From Corynebacterium nuruki S6-4 (GTDB taxonomy: Bacteria; Actinomycetota; Actinomycetes; Mycobacteriales; Mycobacteriaceae), in NCBI RefSeq assembly GCF_007970465.1, contig NZ_CP042429.1, forward strand, positions 2,170,001-2,234,000: DNA of 64,000 nt. Direction: 5' to 3'. Position 1 is the stretch's first letter; each line of letters begins with the position of its first letter. Below are positions 20,223 to 29,811 of the stretch, in pieces. A program made the translations under genes and the position numbers. Below the pieces are notes generated by a model. That model made no database searches. It was not told the origin of the DNA and worked only from the letters and a program-made list of their open reading frames with translations.

Positions 20223-23200
20223 CTACAGGGCCGGGGCAGGCACCGCTGTCGGGTCCCCGGTGCCCCGGGTGTTTCCGGCGCCCGCGGAGTCCGGCATGCC
20301 CTGCGCACCCGTCTCCGGTGTCCCCGGTGTCTCCGGTGTCGCTGTCGTCGACGACTGCTGCGACACCACCGGCGCACCGTGCACGGTGATCTCCCCGACG
20401 GTCGCGGCGTCCGGCAGCGGCAGGCCGGTGATCCACAGCAGCACCCGGTCGCCCGGCTCGGAGAGCAGCCGCCGGCTCCCCTTCTCGCCGTCCGCGGGGG
20501 CGCTGCCGTCGGTCTTCCCGTCGGCGGTGAGCGACATGTGGTCCGAACCCGCGGTGCCGGTGGCGACCACCCGGGTCTGGTCCAGCGAGGTCACGTCCCC
20601 GCTGCCGATCCGCAGCTCGACCGTCGTCCCGGGCTTCATGCCCGTCAGGTCGACCACCGACAGTGCCGTCGCCTGAGGCAGAGAGACGAGCAGGCCGATG
20701 CCCGTCTTCACGGCGTCCGTCCCGGGACCGAACTGTGCCTGGTACTGCGAGGTCTCCCACACGGTGGCCGGGTCGCCGTCGATCGTCAGACCGGCGAGAT
20801 CCGGGTTGTCGGGCGTGCCCCGGCCGTCGGCCGGCGCCCACTCGGTCACGTCGGTCGGCCGGGTCACGGCGATCTCGCCGAGGCCGTCGTTGCCGCGGAT
20901 GGAGTCCGTCGTCAGCGGGGAATCCTTGCGGCCACCACCGAGAACGGCGATGACGGTGGCGATGACCGCCACGACGAGCAGCACGCCGACGATCGTGGCC
21001 ACACCGCCGATGAAGGCCCGCGACCGCTTCTCCGGGGCGGCGCCGAAACCGGGGCGGGTGGCGGGATCGGGGGCGACGTCGGCATCGGCGGCGATGAGGG
21101 TGTCGGGGGCGGTGACCGCACGCAGCCGGCCCGCCAGCTCGGCGGCGGTGATGGACTCGGCGGACTTGGCAGCCCGGGTCAGCAGCCGCAGATTGTCGGG
21201 GATTTCCTCGTCCGGTACCCCGGACAGCAGCAGGGACAGGGACACACCCAGCGCGTGCACGTCCTGCTGCGGCGAGCCGCCGGGCAGGATGCCGGGGAAC
21301 GCCAGGACGGCGTGGCCGTCGGTGCTGATCCGCAGCCGGTTCCGGTGGTCGATGCCCAGGCTGGTCCCCGCGTCCTCGGCGGTGGCGGCGGCCTCGGCCA
21401 ACCCGACCATCGCATAGCCGGCGGCGGTCGGGTCCGGGGTGGATTCGGCGACCCGGGTGAGGGCCGCACCGTCGGTCCAGTCCGCGACGACGGCGACCAT
21501 GGTGTGGGCGTCGCAGATCTCGTGGACTCGCGCGATCGCCGGGGAATGGACGTCGGCGAGGCGGGCGTTGGCCGAGGTGAGCTCCGCGGAGGTCACGCCC
21601 GCCAGCTGCGGGTCGAGGACGGTGACCGCGACGAGCTCGCCGGTCGAGTTGTCCCGGGCCTGCCACAGCCGGGCGGCCGGGGACCCGCCGTGGTCGGCGA
21701 GCAGCCGGAAGCGGCCCTGCAGGATCGGTGCGCCGGGGACCAGGCGCGGACCGCGGACGCGGCCGGCGGACAGCGGCGGCAGGGTGCCGACCATGCCCGT
21801 CGGGGAGAAGACCGCACCGACATCGCCGAGATCGACGGCGGTGATCTTCGTCGACGGCAGCTCGTCCTCCGGACGCTCGGCGACGGCACGGGCCGCACCC
21901 CGGAACAGTCCGCCGATCAGCGGCAGGCGCGCCAGGGTGGCACCGATCGTCATGACCTCGGCCAGCTTCGACCGCGACAGGATCAGGGCGGCGAGGATCA
22001 CGAAGACCACGCCGGTGACGAGCAACCGGACGATGAAGCCGATCGAGGAGGTGCCGGGGAACACGAAACGGGTGAGCAGGGCGTCCACCCGCCAGGCGAT
22101 GAGCGCGGCGATGACGGACGCCCCGAACGCCCACAGCGCGGTGTGCGCGACACTGCGCATCCCGAGGTGGCCCAGGGAGCGTTTCAGCAGCCGGTGGCCG
22201 ATGATCGCACCGGCGACGAAGCCCATGCCGTTCGCCGCACCCAGCAGCACGACGACCAGCCGGGGTTCGCTGGCGATGTGCGGCGCCAGATAGGCCAGCA
22301 CGAGCTTTGTGACGGTGATGCCGCCGATGATGAACGTCGGCGTCCACGCCTCCTCACGGGCGTAGAACACGCGCAGGTGCAGCAGCACCAGCGAGTACGG
22401 GATGAGGGTGAACGCGGAGAAGCTGATCGTCCAGCCCAGCACGTTCGCCGCGTCGAGCGAGTAGTCCTTGTAGGCGAACAGGGCCGGGGCGATGACGGTG
22501 CCGAAGGCCGTCATGTAGACGATGACCGGCACCATCACCAGCATCGTCAGCCGGCCGGCCATCGACAGGTCCTTGACGACCGCCCGGTCGTCGCCTTCGG
22601 CGGCGTTGCGCGACAGCCGTGGCATCACCGCGGTGAGCAGGGTGACGCCCACGATGCCGTAGGGCATCTGGAGCAGCTGCCAGGCCTGCGTGTAGATCGT
22701 CGGGGCGCCGTCGTCGGCGCCGGAGGCGATGCGGTTGTTGAGGATGAAGCCGACCTGGGAGATCGCCACGTAGACGACGATGGCCAGCGCCATCCCGCCC
22801 ATCTGCTTGATGCGGTCGTCGAGGCCCCACAGCGGGCGCAGGTCGATACCGGCCTTCTTCAGGTACGGCACCATGATCAGCGCCTGGGCGACCACACCGG
22901 CGGTGGTGCCGAGACCCAGCAGCAGGATGTGCGGGTCGGTGATGGTCACCGAGTCGGTCGGCTGCAGCTTCGAGTCCTGCGGCAGCAGCATGTAGAAACT
23001 CAGGATCGCCAGCGTGACCACGTTGTTGACCACCGGCGCCCAGGCCCCGGGTTTGAACACGCCCTTGGTGTTGAGCACACCCATCATCACCGAGAACATC
23101 GCGTAGAAGACGATCTGCGGCAGCACGAGATAGGCGAAGGACGTGGACATGCCGACGTTGACCTTGCCGTGGGCGTCCAGTGACATGCGGGTGAGCAGTG

Positions 23201-23807
23201 GGGCGGCGAACACCGACAGCACCGTCACCGTCATCATCAGGGTGAAGGTCAGGGTGAACAGCCGGCGGATGAAGGCCGCACCCCGGTCGGGGTCCTCCTT
23301 CTCCGCGCGGACGAGCAGCGGCACCACCAGGCTGGTGAGCACCGCGCCCATGACCAGCTCGGTGATGAGGTTCGGCAGGGTGTTCGCGGTGTTGAACGCC
23401 GAGGCGACCCCCACACCGAGCGCCGAGCCGATGAAGACAGTGCGCAGGAAGCCGGTGATCCGGCTCAGCAGCGTGGCGATCGCCATCGTGCCGGAAGCCC
23501 GGACGACGTCGGTGTCCGAGGCGTGCTGGGCATCGTGCGGGGCACTGTCGGCACTGCCGGCCCTGTCGGTACCGGCGCCGGACGCGTTCTCGGCCGCCCT
23601 GGTCGCGTCGACCGCCCGTCGGCCGTCGGTGTCGGCACGACCGGCCCGGCCGGCACGCTCGGCCACGTCGGCGGGGTCCTGCCGGGTCCGGGACGGTGAC
23701 GACGCCGCGCGGAACCGGCCGCGTTGGCCGGACGGGTCCTGCCGGTCGCTGTCGGCCCCGGCGTCCTTTCCGGAGTCCTCTGGTGAATCAGTCACGCGCC
23801 CCATCAT
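20223..23807 (-). CDS. murJ: lipid II flippase MurJ fused to a pseudokinase domain
   Basis: 1194 aa. After a charged N-terminal 100 residues comes the multi-helix MurJ/MviN core (about 100-625), starting SGTMAIATLLSRITGFLRTV and containing LPNLITELVMGAVLTSLVVP. A cytoplasmic kinase-like domain follows (about 697-905): VAVTVLDP where kinases have VAVK, and GIDHRNRLRIS where they have HRDxxxxN, so it is a pseudokinase. One TM helix lies near 932-957, then an extracellular domain with TIDGDPATVWETSQ. Mycobacterial MviN has the same layout and binds FhaA when phosphorylated. Overlaps the DUF6049 stop by 4 bases. Confidence 0.93.
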   Translation of the reverse strand: MMGRVTDSPEDSGKDAGADSDRQDPSGQRGRFRAASSPSRTRQDPADVAERAGRAGRADTDGRRAVDATRAAENASGAGTDRAGSADSAPHDAQHASDTDVVRASGTMAIATLLSRITGFLRTVFIGSALGVGVASAFNTANTLPNLITELVMGAVLTSLVVPLLVRAEKEDPDRGAAFIRRLFTLTFTLMMTVTVLSVFAAPLLTRMSLDAHGKVNVGMSTSFAYLVLPQIVFYAMFSVMMGVLNTKGVFKPGAWAPVVNNVVTLAILSFYMLLPQDSKLQPTDSVTITDPHILLLGLGTTAGVVAQALIMVPYLKKAGIDLRPLWGLDDRIKQMGGMALAIVVYVAISQVGFILNNRIASGADDGAPTIYTQAWQLLQMPYGIVGVTLLTAVMPRLSRNAAEGDDRAVVKDLSMAGRLTMLVMVPVIVYMTAFGTVIAPALFAYKDYSLDAANVLGWTISFSAFTLIPYSLVLLHLRVFYAREEAWTPTFIIGGITVTKLVLAYLAPHIASEPRLVVVLLGAANGMGFVAGAIIGHRLLKRSLGHLGMRSVAHTALWAFGASVIAALIAWRVDALLTRFVFPGTSSIGFIVRLLVTGVVFVILAALILSRSKLAEVMTIGATLARLPLIGGLFRGAARAVAERPEDELPSTKITAVDLGDVGAVFSPTGMVGTLPPLSAGRVRGPRLVPGAPILQGRFRLLADHGGSPAARLWQARDNSTGELVAVTVLDPQLAGVTSAELTSANARLADVHSPAIARVHEICDAHTMVAVVADWTDGAALTRVAESTPDPTAAGYAMVGLAEAAATAEDAGTSLGIDHRNRLRISTDGHAVLAFPGILPGGSPQQDVHALGVSLSLLLSGVPDEEIPDNLRLLTRAAKSAESITAAELAGRLRAVTAPDTLIAADADVAPDPATRPGFGAAPEKRSRAFIGGVATIVGVLLVVAVIATVIAVLGGGRKDSPLTTDSIRGNDGLGEIAVTRPTDVTEWAPADGRGTPDNPDLAGLTIDGDPATVWETSQYQAQFGPGTDAVKTGIGLLVSLPQATALSVVDLTGMKPGTTVELRIGSGDVTSLDQTRVVATGTAGSDHMSLTADGKTDGSAPADGEKGSRRLLSEPGDRVLLWITGLPLPDAATVGEITVHGAPVVSQQSSTTATPETPGTPETGAQGMPDSAGAGNTRGTGDPTAVPAPAL

Positions 23808-26332
23808 CCTGCACCCGGGCCCCGCTTGGCGAACCGCCGGCGCCGCCAGACGACCGTCGCGACGCCCGCGAGGGCCACCACGACGGCCGCCGCAACGGCC
23901 AGGACGATCGCGTTGACACCGTGCGCGGAGGTGACCCGGACCGTCACAGCATCGGAAATCTGCACGTCATCGGGGGTGGATAGCTGCATCGTCAGATCGG
24001 TGACGTCGAGGTCGTCGGGAATGTCCGTGGTCATCTGCAGTGTCACGCTGCCCTGCGCCGGAATCTGCTGCACCCCGGGCGTGTTGAGGGCGACTCCGGG
24101 TGCCGACGAGTAGTCGACCCGGACCTTCACCGGCAGCGGAAGCCCGTTGCGCGCCACGACCAGCAGGGGTGAGGAATCGCTCGCGCGGGCGAAGACATTG
24201 CCCGGCGGCAGGAGGGAGACCGAGGTCCGCAGGTCATGGACGAGCTGACCCACCCGGTCCATCCGGCCGGCCTCCGCCGACCGGGTCGCCGCCGACTCGT
24301 CCGCCACCCGCCGACGGGTGTCCGCCAGGGCCCGCAGCAGGTCGTCGAAGATCGGCCGGGTATAGGTCGTCCTGGTCAGCGCGATATTCGGGTCGTCGCT
24401 CATGATGTCGGCGAGATCGGTGATGTGACCGGCGAGCTGCGCGGCGTAGCGGATCTCACCGGCGTCGACCGGGGCAGGATCCGCGCCGGGGGCGGTCGCC
24501 GTTCCCGGACGGGACGCCCCGGTGAGTGCGTCGCCGAACGACTGCGGCCGTGCCGAGCCGTCGGACAGGTGCCGGGTGACGGCGGCGAGCCAGGTGCGGG
24601 CGTCGGCGCCGTCGACGGTCCATTCCGCCGGCGGCACCGCGAGAACCGACCCGGCGCCGGAATCATCACCGGACCCGCCGCCGCCCTCCCGGCGGGCCCG
24701 GTCGATCTCGAGATCGAGGACGGCGACGGCCGCCGCCATCCGGCCCGCGGGCCCGTCGTCGGAGAGGTGGCGGCGCATCCACGGATCCGAGTAGGCGACC
24801 GTCGACGGCGCGGTCCCGGTCGCCGCCAGTGCACTGCCGAGCGCCGCCGGGTACCGCAGGGCCCGGGCACCGTCGGGCAGGTCGACGACCGGGGTGGTGG
24901 TGGCGTCCCCGCCGCTGTCGGCGGTGGTCGTCGCGTCGTTGACCACGGTCGTCTGGCCGGGCAGCACCACGCCGGAGACGTCGGGGTCGATGTAGCCGGA
25001 GCCGGGGACGACCACGCCGCGGGCGGCCTGCACCCCCAGGACCTCCTCGATGGTCTGTGTTCCCCGGGTCATCGTCTCCCCGGTCAGCCGGGGATCCCCG
25101 GTTGCGGCGACGGCACTCGGGTCCGCGCCACCCCAGGGCAGCGGGACGACGCACCGCGCTGTGTCGTTGCTGTCGTTGCTGCCGTTGCTGTCGTTGCTGC
25201 CGCCGCTGACGGCGTCGGAGAGATCGCTGAGCCAGGACGCCGCGGCGTCCTTCCCGGCCCCGTCGGTGACCGGCCCGTCGTCGTCGTGGTGGGACCAGCG
25301 GTCGCGCAGCCGGGTCGGCTCCTTGACGGGGCTCGGTGCCTGGGCCGCCACCCGGTAGCCCCTGGTCATCCGCTGCACGGTCTGGAGCAGGGCGGGATCC
25401 ACGGCGAGGCAGGTCGCCTCGTCGACCCGGTGGTCGGCGACGGCATCCCGGTAGGTGTCGAGCAGGTCGCGCAGCCGGCCGCCCTCGCCGAGCTCCCCGG
25501 CGAGGGAGTCGTCGGCGAGGTAGAGCGTCGCGGGGTCCGGGGCGTCGCCGACCTGGGCCGGGGTGACGGTGGTCCGGGCGGCCAGCGGCCAGAGCAGGGT
25601 GAACGGCGCGGCGGCACCGTCGGCACCGTCGGCACCGTCGTCACTGTCGGCACCGTCGGCACCGTCGGCACTGTCGTCACGGACGGTGAGTGTCGTGCGC
25701 GCACCCGACAGATAGGAGGAACCGTCGCCGCCGAGATCGCCGTTCAGGTTCACCAGCAGCGGGTACACGCCGGCCGTGCCGATGCCGAGGTCGGCGACCG
25801 GCAGGGACAACGGCACCTCCACCGTGTCCCCCGGGGCGAGCCGCGTCCCGGCGACCGGCGAGAACTCCCCGGTCCACGGGTACTCCCCCTCGTTCGCCAG
25901 CAGCGAGACGCCGACCTCCGGGGCCGACCCCAGCGCCTCCTGCCGCTGCGGACGCAGCTGCAGGTCGGTGAGCGTACGGTCCGAGGAATTCGTCACCTGC
26001 ACCGTCAACTGCAGGGTGTCCCGCAGCGTCAGCGACTCGGGTGACTGCGACACCACCTGCGCCCGGATCCCCCGGTCCGGCTCCGTCGACCGGGACTGCG
26101 GGTTCTCCCACACCGCAGCCGTCCCGGTGCCCTCCGCCGGCTCCGCCACGGCGTCCTGCGCGGTGAAGTCTGTGCCGGCCTGGCCGACCTGGCCGACCTG
26201 GCCGACCTGTGCAGCGGCATCGGGCACCCCGGGGACGGCGACGGCGGCCCCCACGGCGACCGCCGCGGCCACACCGAGACCGCGCACCACCGGACGCAGG
26301 AGACCTGTCCGCACACCCACTCGCACCGTCAC
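23804..26332 (-). CDS. DUF6049-family secreted membrane-anchored protein
   Basis: About 842 aa. GTG start at 26330-26332, 4 bases beyond the Nudix stop. Signal peptide: basic start then GLGVAAAVAVGAAVAVPGV with an AAA-type cleavage region. A large extracellular part includes an NSSDRTLTDLQLRPQ CARDB-like segment, and the protein ends with one TM helix (NAIVLAVAAAVVVALAGVAT) and a basic tail. Low-complexity Asp/Gly/Ser stretches (GADGADSDDGADGADGA; NDSNGSNDSNDT) are encoded by near-perfect short DNA repeats at 25617-25680 and 25160-25200. Its fixed position before murJ in actinobacteria suggests an envelope role. Function unknown. Confidence 0.82.
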   Translation of the reverse strand: MTVRVGVRTGLLRPVVRGLGVAAAVAVGAAVAVPGVPDAAAQVGQVGQVGQAGTDFTAQDAVAEPAEGTGTAAVWENPQSRSTEPDRGIRAQVVSQSPESLTLRDTLQLTVQVTNSSDRTLTDLQLRPQRQEALGSAPEVGVSLLANEGEYPWTGEFSPVAGTRLAPGDTVEVPLSLPVADLGIGTAGVYPLLVNLNGDLGGDGSSYLSGARTTLTVRDDSADGADGADSDDGADGADGAAAPFTLLWPLAARTTVTPAQVGDAPDPATLYLADDSLAGELGEGGRLRDLLDTYRDAVADHRVDEATCLAVDPALLQTVQRMTRGYRVAAQAPSPVKEPTRLRDRWSHHDDDGPVTDGAGKDAAASWLSDLSDAVSGGSNDSNGSNDSNDTARCVVPLPWGGADPSAVAATGDPRLTGETMTRGTQTIEEVLGVQAARGVVVPGSGYIDPDVSGVVLPGQTTVVNDATTTADSGGDATTTPVVDLPDGARALRYPAALGSALAATGTAPSTVAYSDPWMRRHLSDDGPAGRMAAAVAVLDLEIDRARREGGGGSGDDSGAGSVLAVPPAEWTVDGADARTWLAAVTRHLSDGSARPQSFGDALTGASRPGTATAPGADPAPVDAGEIRYAAQLAGHITDLADIMSDDPNIALTRTTYTRPIFDDLLRALADTRRRVADESAATRSAEAGRMDRVGQLVHDLRTSVSLLPPGNVFARASDSSPLLVVARNGLPLPVKVRVDYSSAPGVALNTPGVQQIPAQGSVTLQMTTDIPDDLDVTDLTMQLSTPDDVQISDAVTVRVTSAHGVNAIVLAVAAAVVVALAGVATVVWRRRRFAKRGPGAG

Positions 26333-26336
26333 CCGC

Positions 26337-26921
26337 CTACCGCGGCGTACGCCGACCCGCCTTCGCCTCCGCACGGGCGAGGTCGGGCAGCCGGTCGTGG
26401 GCCTGACGGGCAAGTTTCCGCTCGTCGGCGTAGGCGAGACGCTCCACCAGGTGGCTCACCGGCAGCCATGCCACCTCGGTCACCTCCGGATCCTCGTCGT
26501 TGAGATCGCCGTCGACGAACCGCAGCAGGTGGTGGTGCACCGTCTTGTGGATGCGGGTGCCCTCCGAGACGAACCAGTAGTCGATCGTCCCGAGGTCGGC
26601 GAAGACCTCCCCGGAGATCCCGGTCTCCTCCCACACCTCCCGCTCGGCGGTGGTGTGCGCCTCCTCGTTCGGCTCGACATGCCCCTTCGGGATGGACCAC
26701 AGGAGACGGCCGCGCCGGTCGAGGCGTCCGATGAGAGCGACGTACATCTTCGACAGGTCGACCGACCCGTCGCCGCGGACCGCCTCCGCCATCCCGGACA
26801 GCACCAGACCCCCCGCACTGGTCTCGATGGAGGTCGGCAGTTCACTGTGGTCGCGCTGGTGCACCGGGCGCGCCGGGGAACGGCGGGGATCCGGGCTGGT
26901 GCGGCGACGCCTCTGACTCAT
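26337..26921 (-). CDS. Nudix hydrolase upstream of DUF6049/murJ
   Basis: 194 aa. Nudix box: [20 protein letters not shown] followed by TGISGEV. An Arg-rich N-terminus precedes [12 protein letters not shown]. Start is the ATG at 26919-26921; a TACGCT -10-like box at 26930-26935 lies 8 nt before it, so the transcript may be leaderless. It heads the minus-strand run Nudix-DUF6049-murJ, as in other actinobacteria, and is divergent from pcnA. Hydrolyses a nucleoside-diphosphate-linked compound; the substrate cannot be read from sequence. Confidence 0.9.
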   Translation of the reverse strand: MSQRRRRTSPDPRRSPARPVHQRDHSELPTSIETSAGGLVLSGMAEAVRGDGSVDLSKMYVALIGRLDRRGRLLWSIPKGHVEPNEEAHTTAEREVWEETGISGEVFADLGTIDYWFVSEGTRIHKTVHHHLLRFVDGDLNDEDPEVTEVAWLPVSHLVERLAYADERKLARQAHDRLPDLARAEAKAGRRTPR

Positions 26922-26979
26922 GGTGGACCAGCGTAGTGCCTGTATCTGTGAAAAGGGAGTCAGCGCTAAGATAGCCGGG

Positions 26980-28455
26980 ATGGAACGCACGAGACTGCTC
27001 ACCGCCGCCTGGGACGCGGTGCGGCGACACGACAGGACACTGACCACGCTGGCGGCCGCCTTCACCGCCCGCGGCCACTCCCTCTACCTCGTCGGCGGCT
27101 CCGTCCGCGACGCGCTGCTCGGTCGCCTCTCCCACGACCTCGACTTCACCACGGACGCCCGGCCGGACGCCGTGACGGCGATCCTCGACGACGTCGCCTC
27201 CACCGTGTGGGACACCGGCATCGCCTTCGGCACCGTCTCCGCCCTGCTCGACGGCATGACCGTGGAGATCACCACGTTCCGCGCCGACCAGTACGACGGC
27301 GAATCCCGCAATCCCGAGGTCACCTTCGGATCCTCCCTGGACGAGGACCTCGTGCGCCGCGACTTCCGCTGCAACGCCATCGCCCTGGAACTCGACGCCG
27401 CCGGCGACCACCGGCTCCGCGACCCGCAGAACGGCATCGACGACCTCGTCGCCGGCGTGCTGGACACCCCCGCCGCCCCCGAGCAGTCCTTCCACGACGA
27501 CCCGCTGCGCATGCTCCGGGCCTGCCGGTTCGCCTCCCAGCTCGGCTTCACCGTCGCCCCACGGGTGCTGCAGGCGATGACGGAGATGGCCGACCAGATC
27601 ACCCGCATCACGGTCGAACGGGACGCCGCCGAACTCGACAAGCTCATGCTCGGCGACCAGCCGTGGACCGGCCTGGACCTCATGGTGGAGACCGGGCTGG
27701 CCGACCACGTGCTGCCCGAACTGCCCGCACTGAAACTCACCCAGGACGAGCACCACCAGCACAAGGACGTCTACGCCCACTCCCTGCAGGTACTGCGCCA
27801 GGCCGTCGAACTGGAGCGGGAACTGACCGGCACCGACCGGGAACTCGACGACCACCAGCGGCTCGTGCTGCGCTGGGCCGCGGTGCTGCACGACATCGGC
27901 AAGCCGGACACGCGCGCGTTCACCGACTCGGGGGCCGTCACCTTCCACCACCACGAGGTCGTCGGCGCCCGACTGGCGCGCCGCCGGCTGCGCACCCTGA
28001 AATTCCCGAAGAAGACCATCGGGGAGATCGGTCAGCTCGTCTTCCTCCACATGCGTTTCCACGGCTACGGCGACGGGGCGTGGACCGATTCCGCCGTCCG
28101 CCGCTACGTCACCGACGCCGGTGACCTGCTGCCCGAGCTGCAGATCCTGGTCCGCGCCGACTGCACCACCCGCAACCGGAAGAAGGCCGCCCGGCTGCGC
28201 CGCATCTGCGACGACCTGGACGCCCGGATCGTGGACCTGAAGGAGAAGGAGGACCTCGCTGCCGTGCGTCCGGAACTCGACGGCAACGAGATCATGCAGA
28301 TCCTCGGCATCTCCCCGGGGCCCGAGGTGGGGAAGGCCTGGGCGTTCCTCAAGGAGCTGCGGCTGGACCGTGGCCCGATGGAGCACGACGAGGCCGTCGC
28401 CGAGCTGACGGCATGGTGGGCCCGGGAGCACGGGGAGGACCCCGCACAGTCATGA
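26980..28455 (+). CDS. pcnA: CCA tRNA nucleotidyltransferase
   Basis: 491 aa class II enzyme that adds or repairs the tRNA 3' CCA. Nucleotidyltransferase motif [33 protein letters not shown], then the RNA-binding [17 protein letters not shown]-terminal HD domain has [12 protein letters not shown] and [16 protein letters not shown]. Start ATG at 26980 with TAAGAT at 26967-26972, 7 nt before it. A longer frame beginning at 26920 is an artefact crossing the promoter. The stop overlaps the brnF start (ATGA). Confidence 0.95.
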   Translation: MERTRLLTAAWDAVRRHDRTLTTLAAAFTARGHSLYLVGGSVRDALLGRLSHDLDFTTDARPDAVTAILDDVASTVWDTGIAFGTVSALLDGMTVEITTFRADQYDGESRNPEVTFGSSLDEDLVRRDFRCNAIALELDAAGDHRLRDPQNGIDDLVAGVLDTPAAPEQSFHDDPLRMLRACRFASQLGFTVAPRVLQAMTEMADQITRITVERDAAELDKLMLGDQPWTGLDLMVETGLADHVLPELPALKLTQDEHHQHKDVYAHSLQVLRQAVELERELTGTDRELDDHQRLVLRWAAVLHDIGKPDTRAFTDSGAVTFHHHEVVGARLARRRLRTLKFPKKTIGEIGQLVFLHMRFHGYGDGAWTDSAVRRYVTDAGDLLPELQILVRADCTTRNRKKAARLRRICDDLDARIVDLKEKEDLAAVRPELDGNEIMQILGISPGPEVGKAWAFLKELRLDRGPMEHDEAVAELTAWWAREHGEDPAQS

Positions 28456-29249
28456 CCGCCGACAGCAGCGACGCCGCTGGCGCCGCAGGCGGGGGCACCG
28501 TCGGGGACACCGCCACGGCCGGCGACGGCACACGCACGGAGTTCACCGCAGGTGTGCGGGACGCCTGGACCGTCGCGCTCGGCCTGCTGCCCATGGGGCT
28601 GGCCTTCGGTCTGCTGATGAGCCAGACCGGCTTCGCCTGGTGGTGGACGCCCGTGTTCAGCATCGTCATCTACGCCGGATCCATGGAATTCCTCGCCGTG
28701 TCCCTGGTCACCGGCGGTATCGCCCCGTTGTCGGCGATGCTCTACGGCTTCCTGGTGAACTTCCGGCACATCTTCTACGGGCTGAGCTACCCGGTGCAGG
28801 CGGTGCATTCCCCGCTGGCACGGGCCTACGGCGTCTACGCGCTCACCGACGAGACCTACGCCATCCTCTCGTCGAAGCGGGGTGTGGCCTGGACGCAGTC
28901 GCGGGTGCTGGCGGTGCAGATCTTCTGCCAGCTGTCCTGGGTGGTCCCCGGGATCCTCGGGGCACTGCTCGGGTCGGCGCTGCCGTTCGAGATCGAGGGG
29001 CTGGATTTCGCCCTGACCGCCCTGTTCGTCGTGCTGGCCATCGAGGCGATGGACGCCAAGCGTGACCTGCTGCTGCCCGTCGTCGCCGTCGCCGCCGGTG
29101 TGGTGGGACTGCTCGTCGGCGGGGACCAGATGCTGCTGGTCGGCCTGTCGATCTACTTCGTCTTCCTCGTGGTGCGGTTCCTCGTCGACCAGCGGCGCGC
29201 CGGGGACGGTCGTGCCGGTGCCGGTCATGGTGGGGAGGTGGTCCGGTGA
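28452..29249 (+). CDS. brnF: AzlC/BrnF-type branched-chain amino acid exporter, large subunit
   Basis: 265 aa. After a soluble, Gly/Ala-rich 30 residues come about seven TM helices: VALGLLPMGLAFGLLMSQTG, FSIVIYAGSMEFLAVSL (AzlC signature), GFLVNFRHIFYGLSY, and a long C-terminal pair LLPVVAVAAGVVGLLV and LLVGLSIYFVFLVV. With the small AzlD/BrnE partner that follows, it exports Ile, Leu, Val and Met in C. glutamicum. Coupled to pcnA upstream (ATGA) and to brnE downstream (GTGA). No Lrp-type regulator gene is adjacent. Confidence 0.87.
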   Translation: MTADSSDAAGAAGGGTVGDTATAGDGTRTEFTAGVRDAWTVALGLLPMGLAFGLLMSQTGFAWWWTPVFSIVIYAGSMEFLAVSLVTGGIAPLSAMLYGFLVNFRHIFYGLSYPVQAVHSPLARAYGVYALTDETYAILSSKRGVAWTQSRVLAVQIFCQLSWVVPGILGALLGSALPFEIEGLDFALTALFVVLAIEAMDAKRDLLLPVVAVAAGVVGLLVGGDQMLLVGLSIYFVFLVVRFLVDQRRAGDGRAGAGHGGEVVR

Positions 29250-29617
29250 GCCCGGTGGACCCCGTGCTTCTCGCATCCGCCGGCCTGCCCGAGGGCGTGG
29301 ACCTGCGGAACACCCTCCTCATCCTCGGCGGCGTGTGCCTGGTGACGGTGCTGCTGCGCGCCCTGCCCTTCGCCGCGATGCGCTTCTTCCGGGATTCCGC
29401 CCTGGTCGGGTGGTTGGGCGTCGCCATGCCGACCGGGGTGATGATCGTGCTGGTCATGTACACGATGGCGGACACCACCGGCAGCCCCGGAGGTGTCGGC
29501 GCAGCGCTCATCGCCCTGGCGGTCACCGTGGTCGTCCACCTGTGGAAACGCTCGTCGACCTGGTCGATCCTGCTGGGTACCGCGTGCTATGTGGTGCTCG
29601 TGAACTGGGTCTTCTGA
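29246..29617 (+). CDS. brnE: AzlD/BrnE-type branched-chain amino acid exporter, small subunit
   Basis: 123 aa with four TM helices: NTLLILGGVCLVTVLLRALP, the AzlD-like FAAMRFFRDSALVGWLGVAM, GVMIVLVMYTMADT, and two helices near the C-terminus ending VVLVNWVF. GTG start overlapping the brnF stop. Followed three bases after its stop by a strong hairpin. Confidence 0.87.
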   Translation: MSPVDPVLLASAGLPEGVDLRNTLLILGGVCLVTVLLRALPFAAMRFFRDSALVGWLGVAMPTGVMIVLVMYTMADTTGSPGGVGAALIALAVTVVVHLWKRSSTWSILLGTACYVVLVNWVF

Positions 29618-29619
29618 CC

Positions 29620-29674
29620 GGTTGACCGCGTCAGGGTGGTTCCACGGCGCAGAACCACCCTGACGCGGTCAACC
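29620..29674. terminator. perfect 23-bp hairpin between brnE and the siderophore-binding gene
   Basis: Arms 29620-29642 and 29652-29674 are exact reverse complements over 23 bp (GGTTGACCGCGTCAGGGTGG then TTC) with a 9-nt loop. It starts right after the brnE stop and faces the 3' end of the minus-strand gene, so it can terminate both transcripts. The rest of the gap to 29811 holds nothing recognisable. Confidence 0.8.
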
Positions 29675-29811
29675 CGGTGTCGCCGGGGCCACGCCAGGTG
29701 TGCGTCGGGAGGTTGGTCGGAATGCCGGATACCACCCGGTCGACGTACACCTGGGTGAGGGCACACCCGGGGCGGGCGACGGATGGTCCGGGGTCTGCCG
29801 GGGACCTGCGC

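Noticed and set aside
20151..23183. 1010-codon plus-strand frame opposite murJ
   Set aside because: Mirror of murJ codon bias, no domain, starts inside an 11-bp tandem repeat array.
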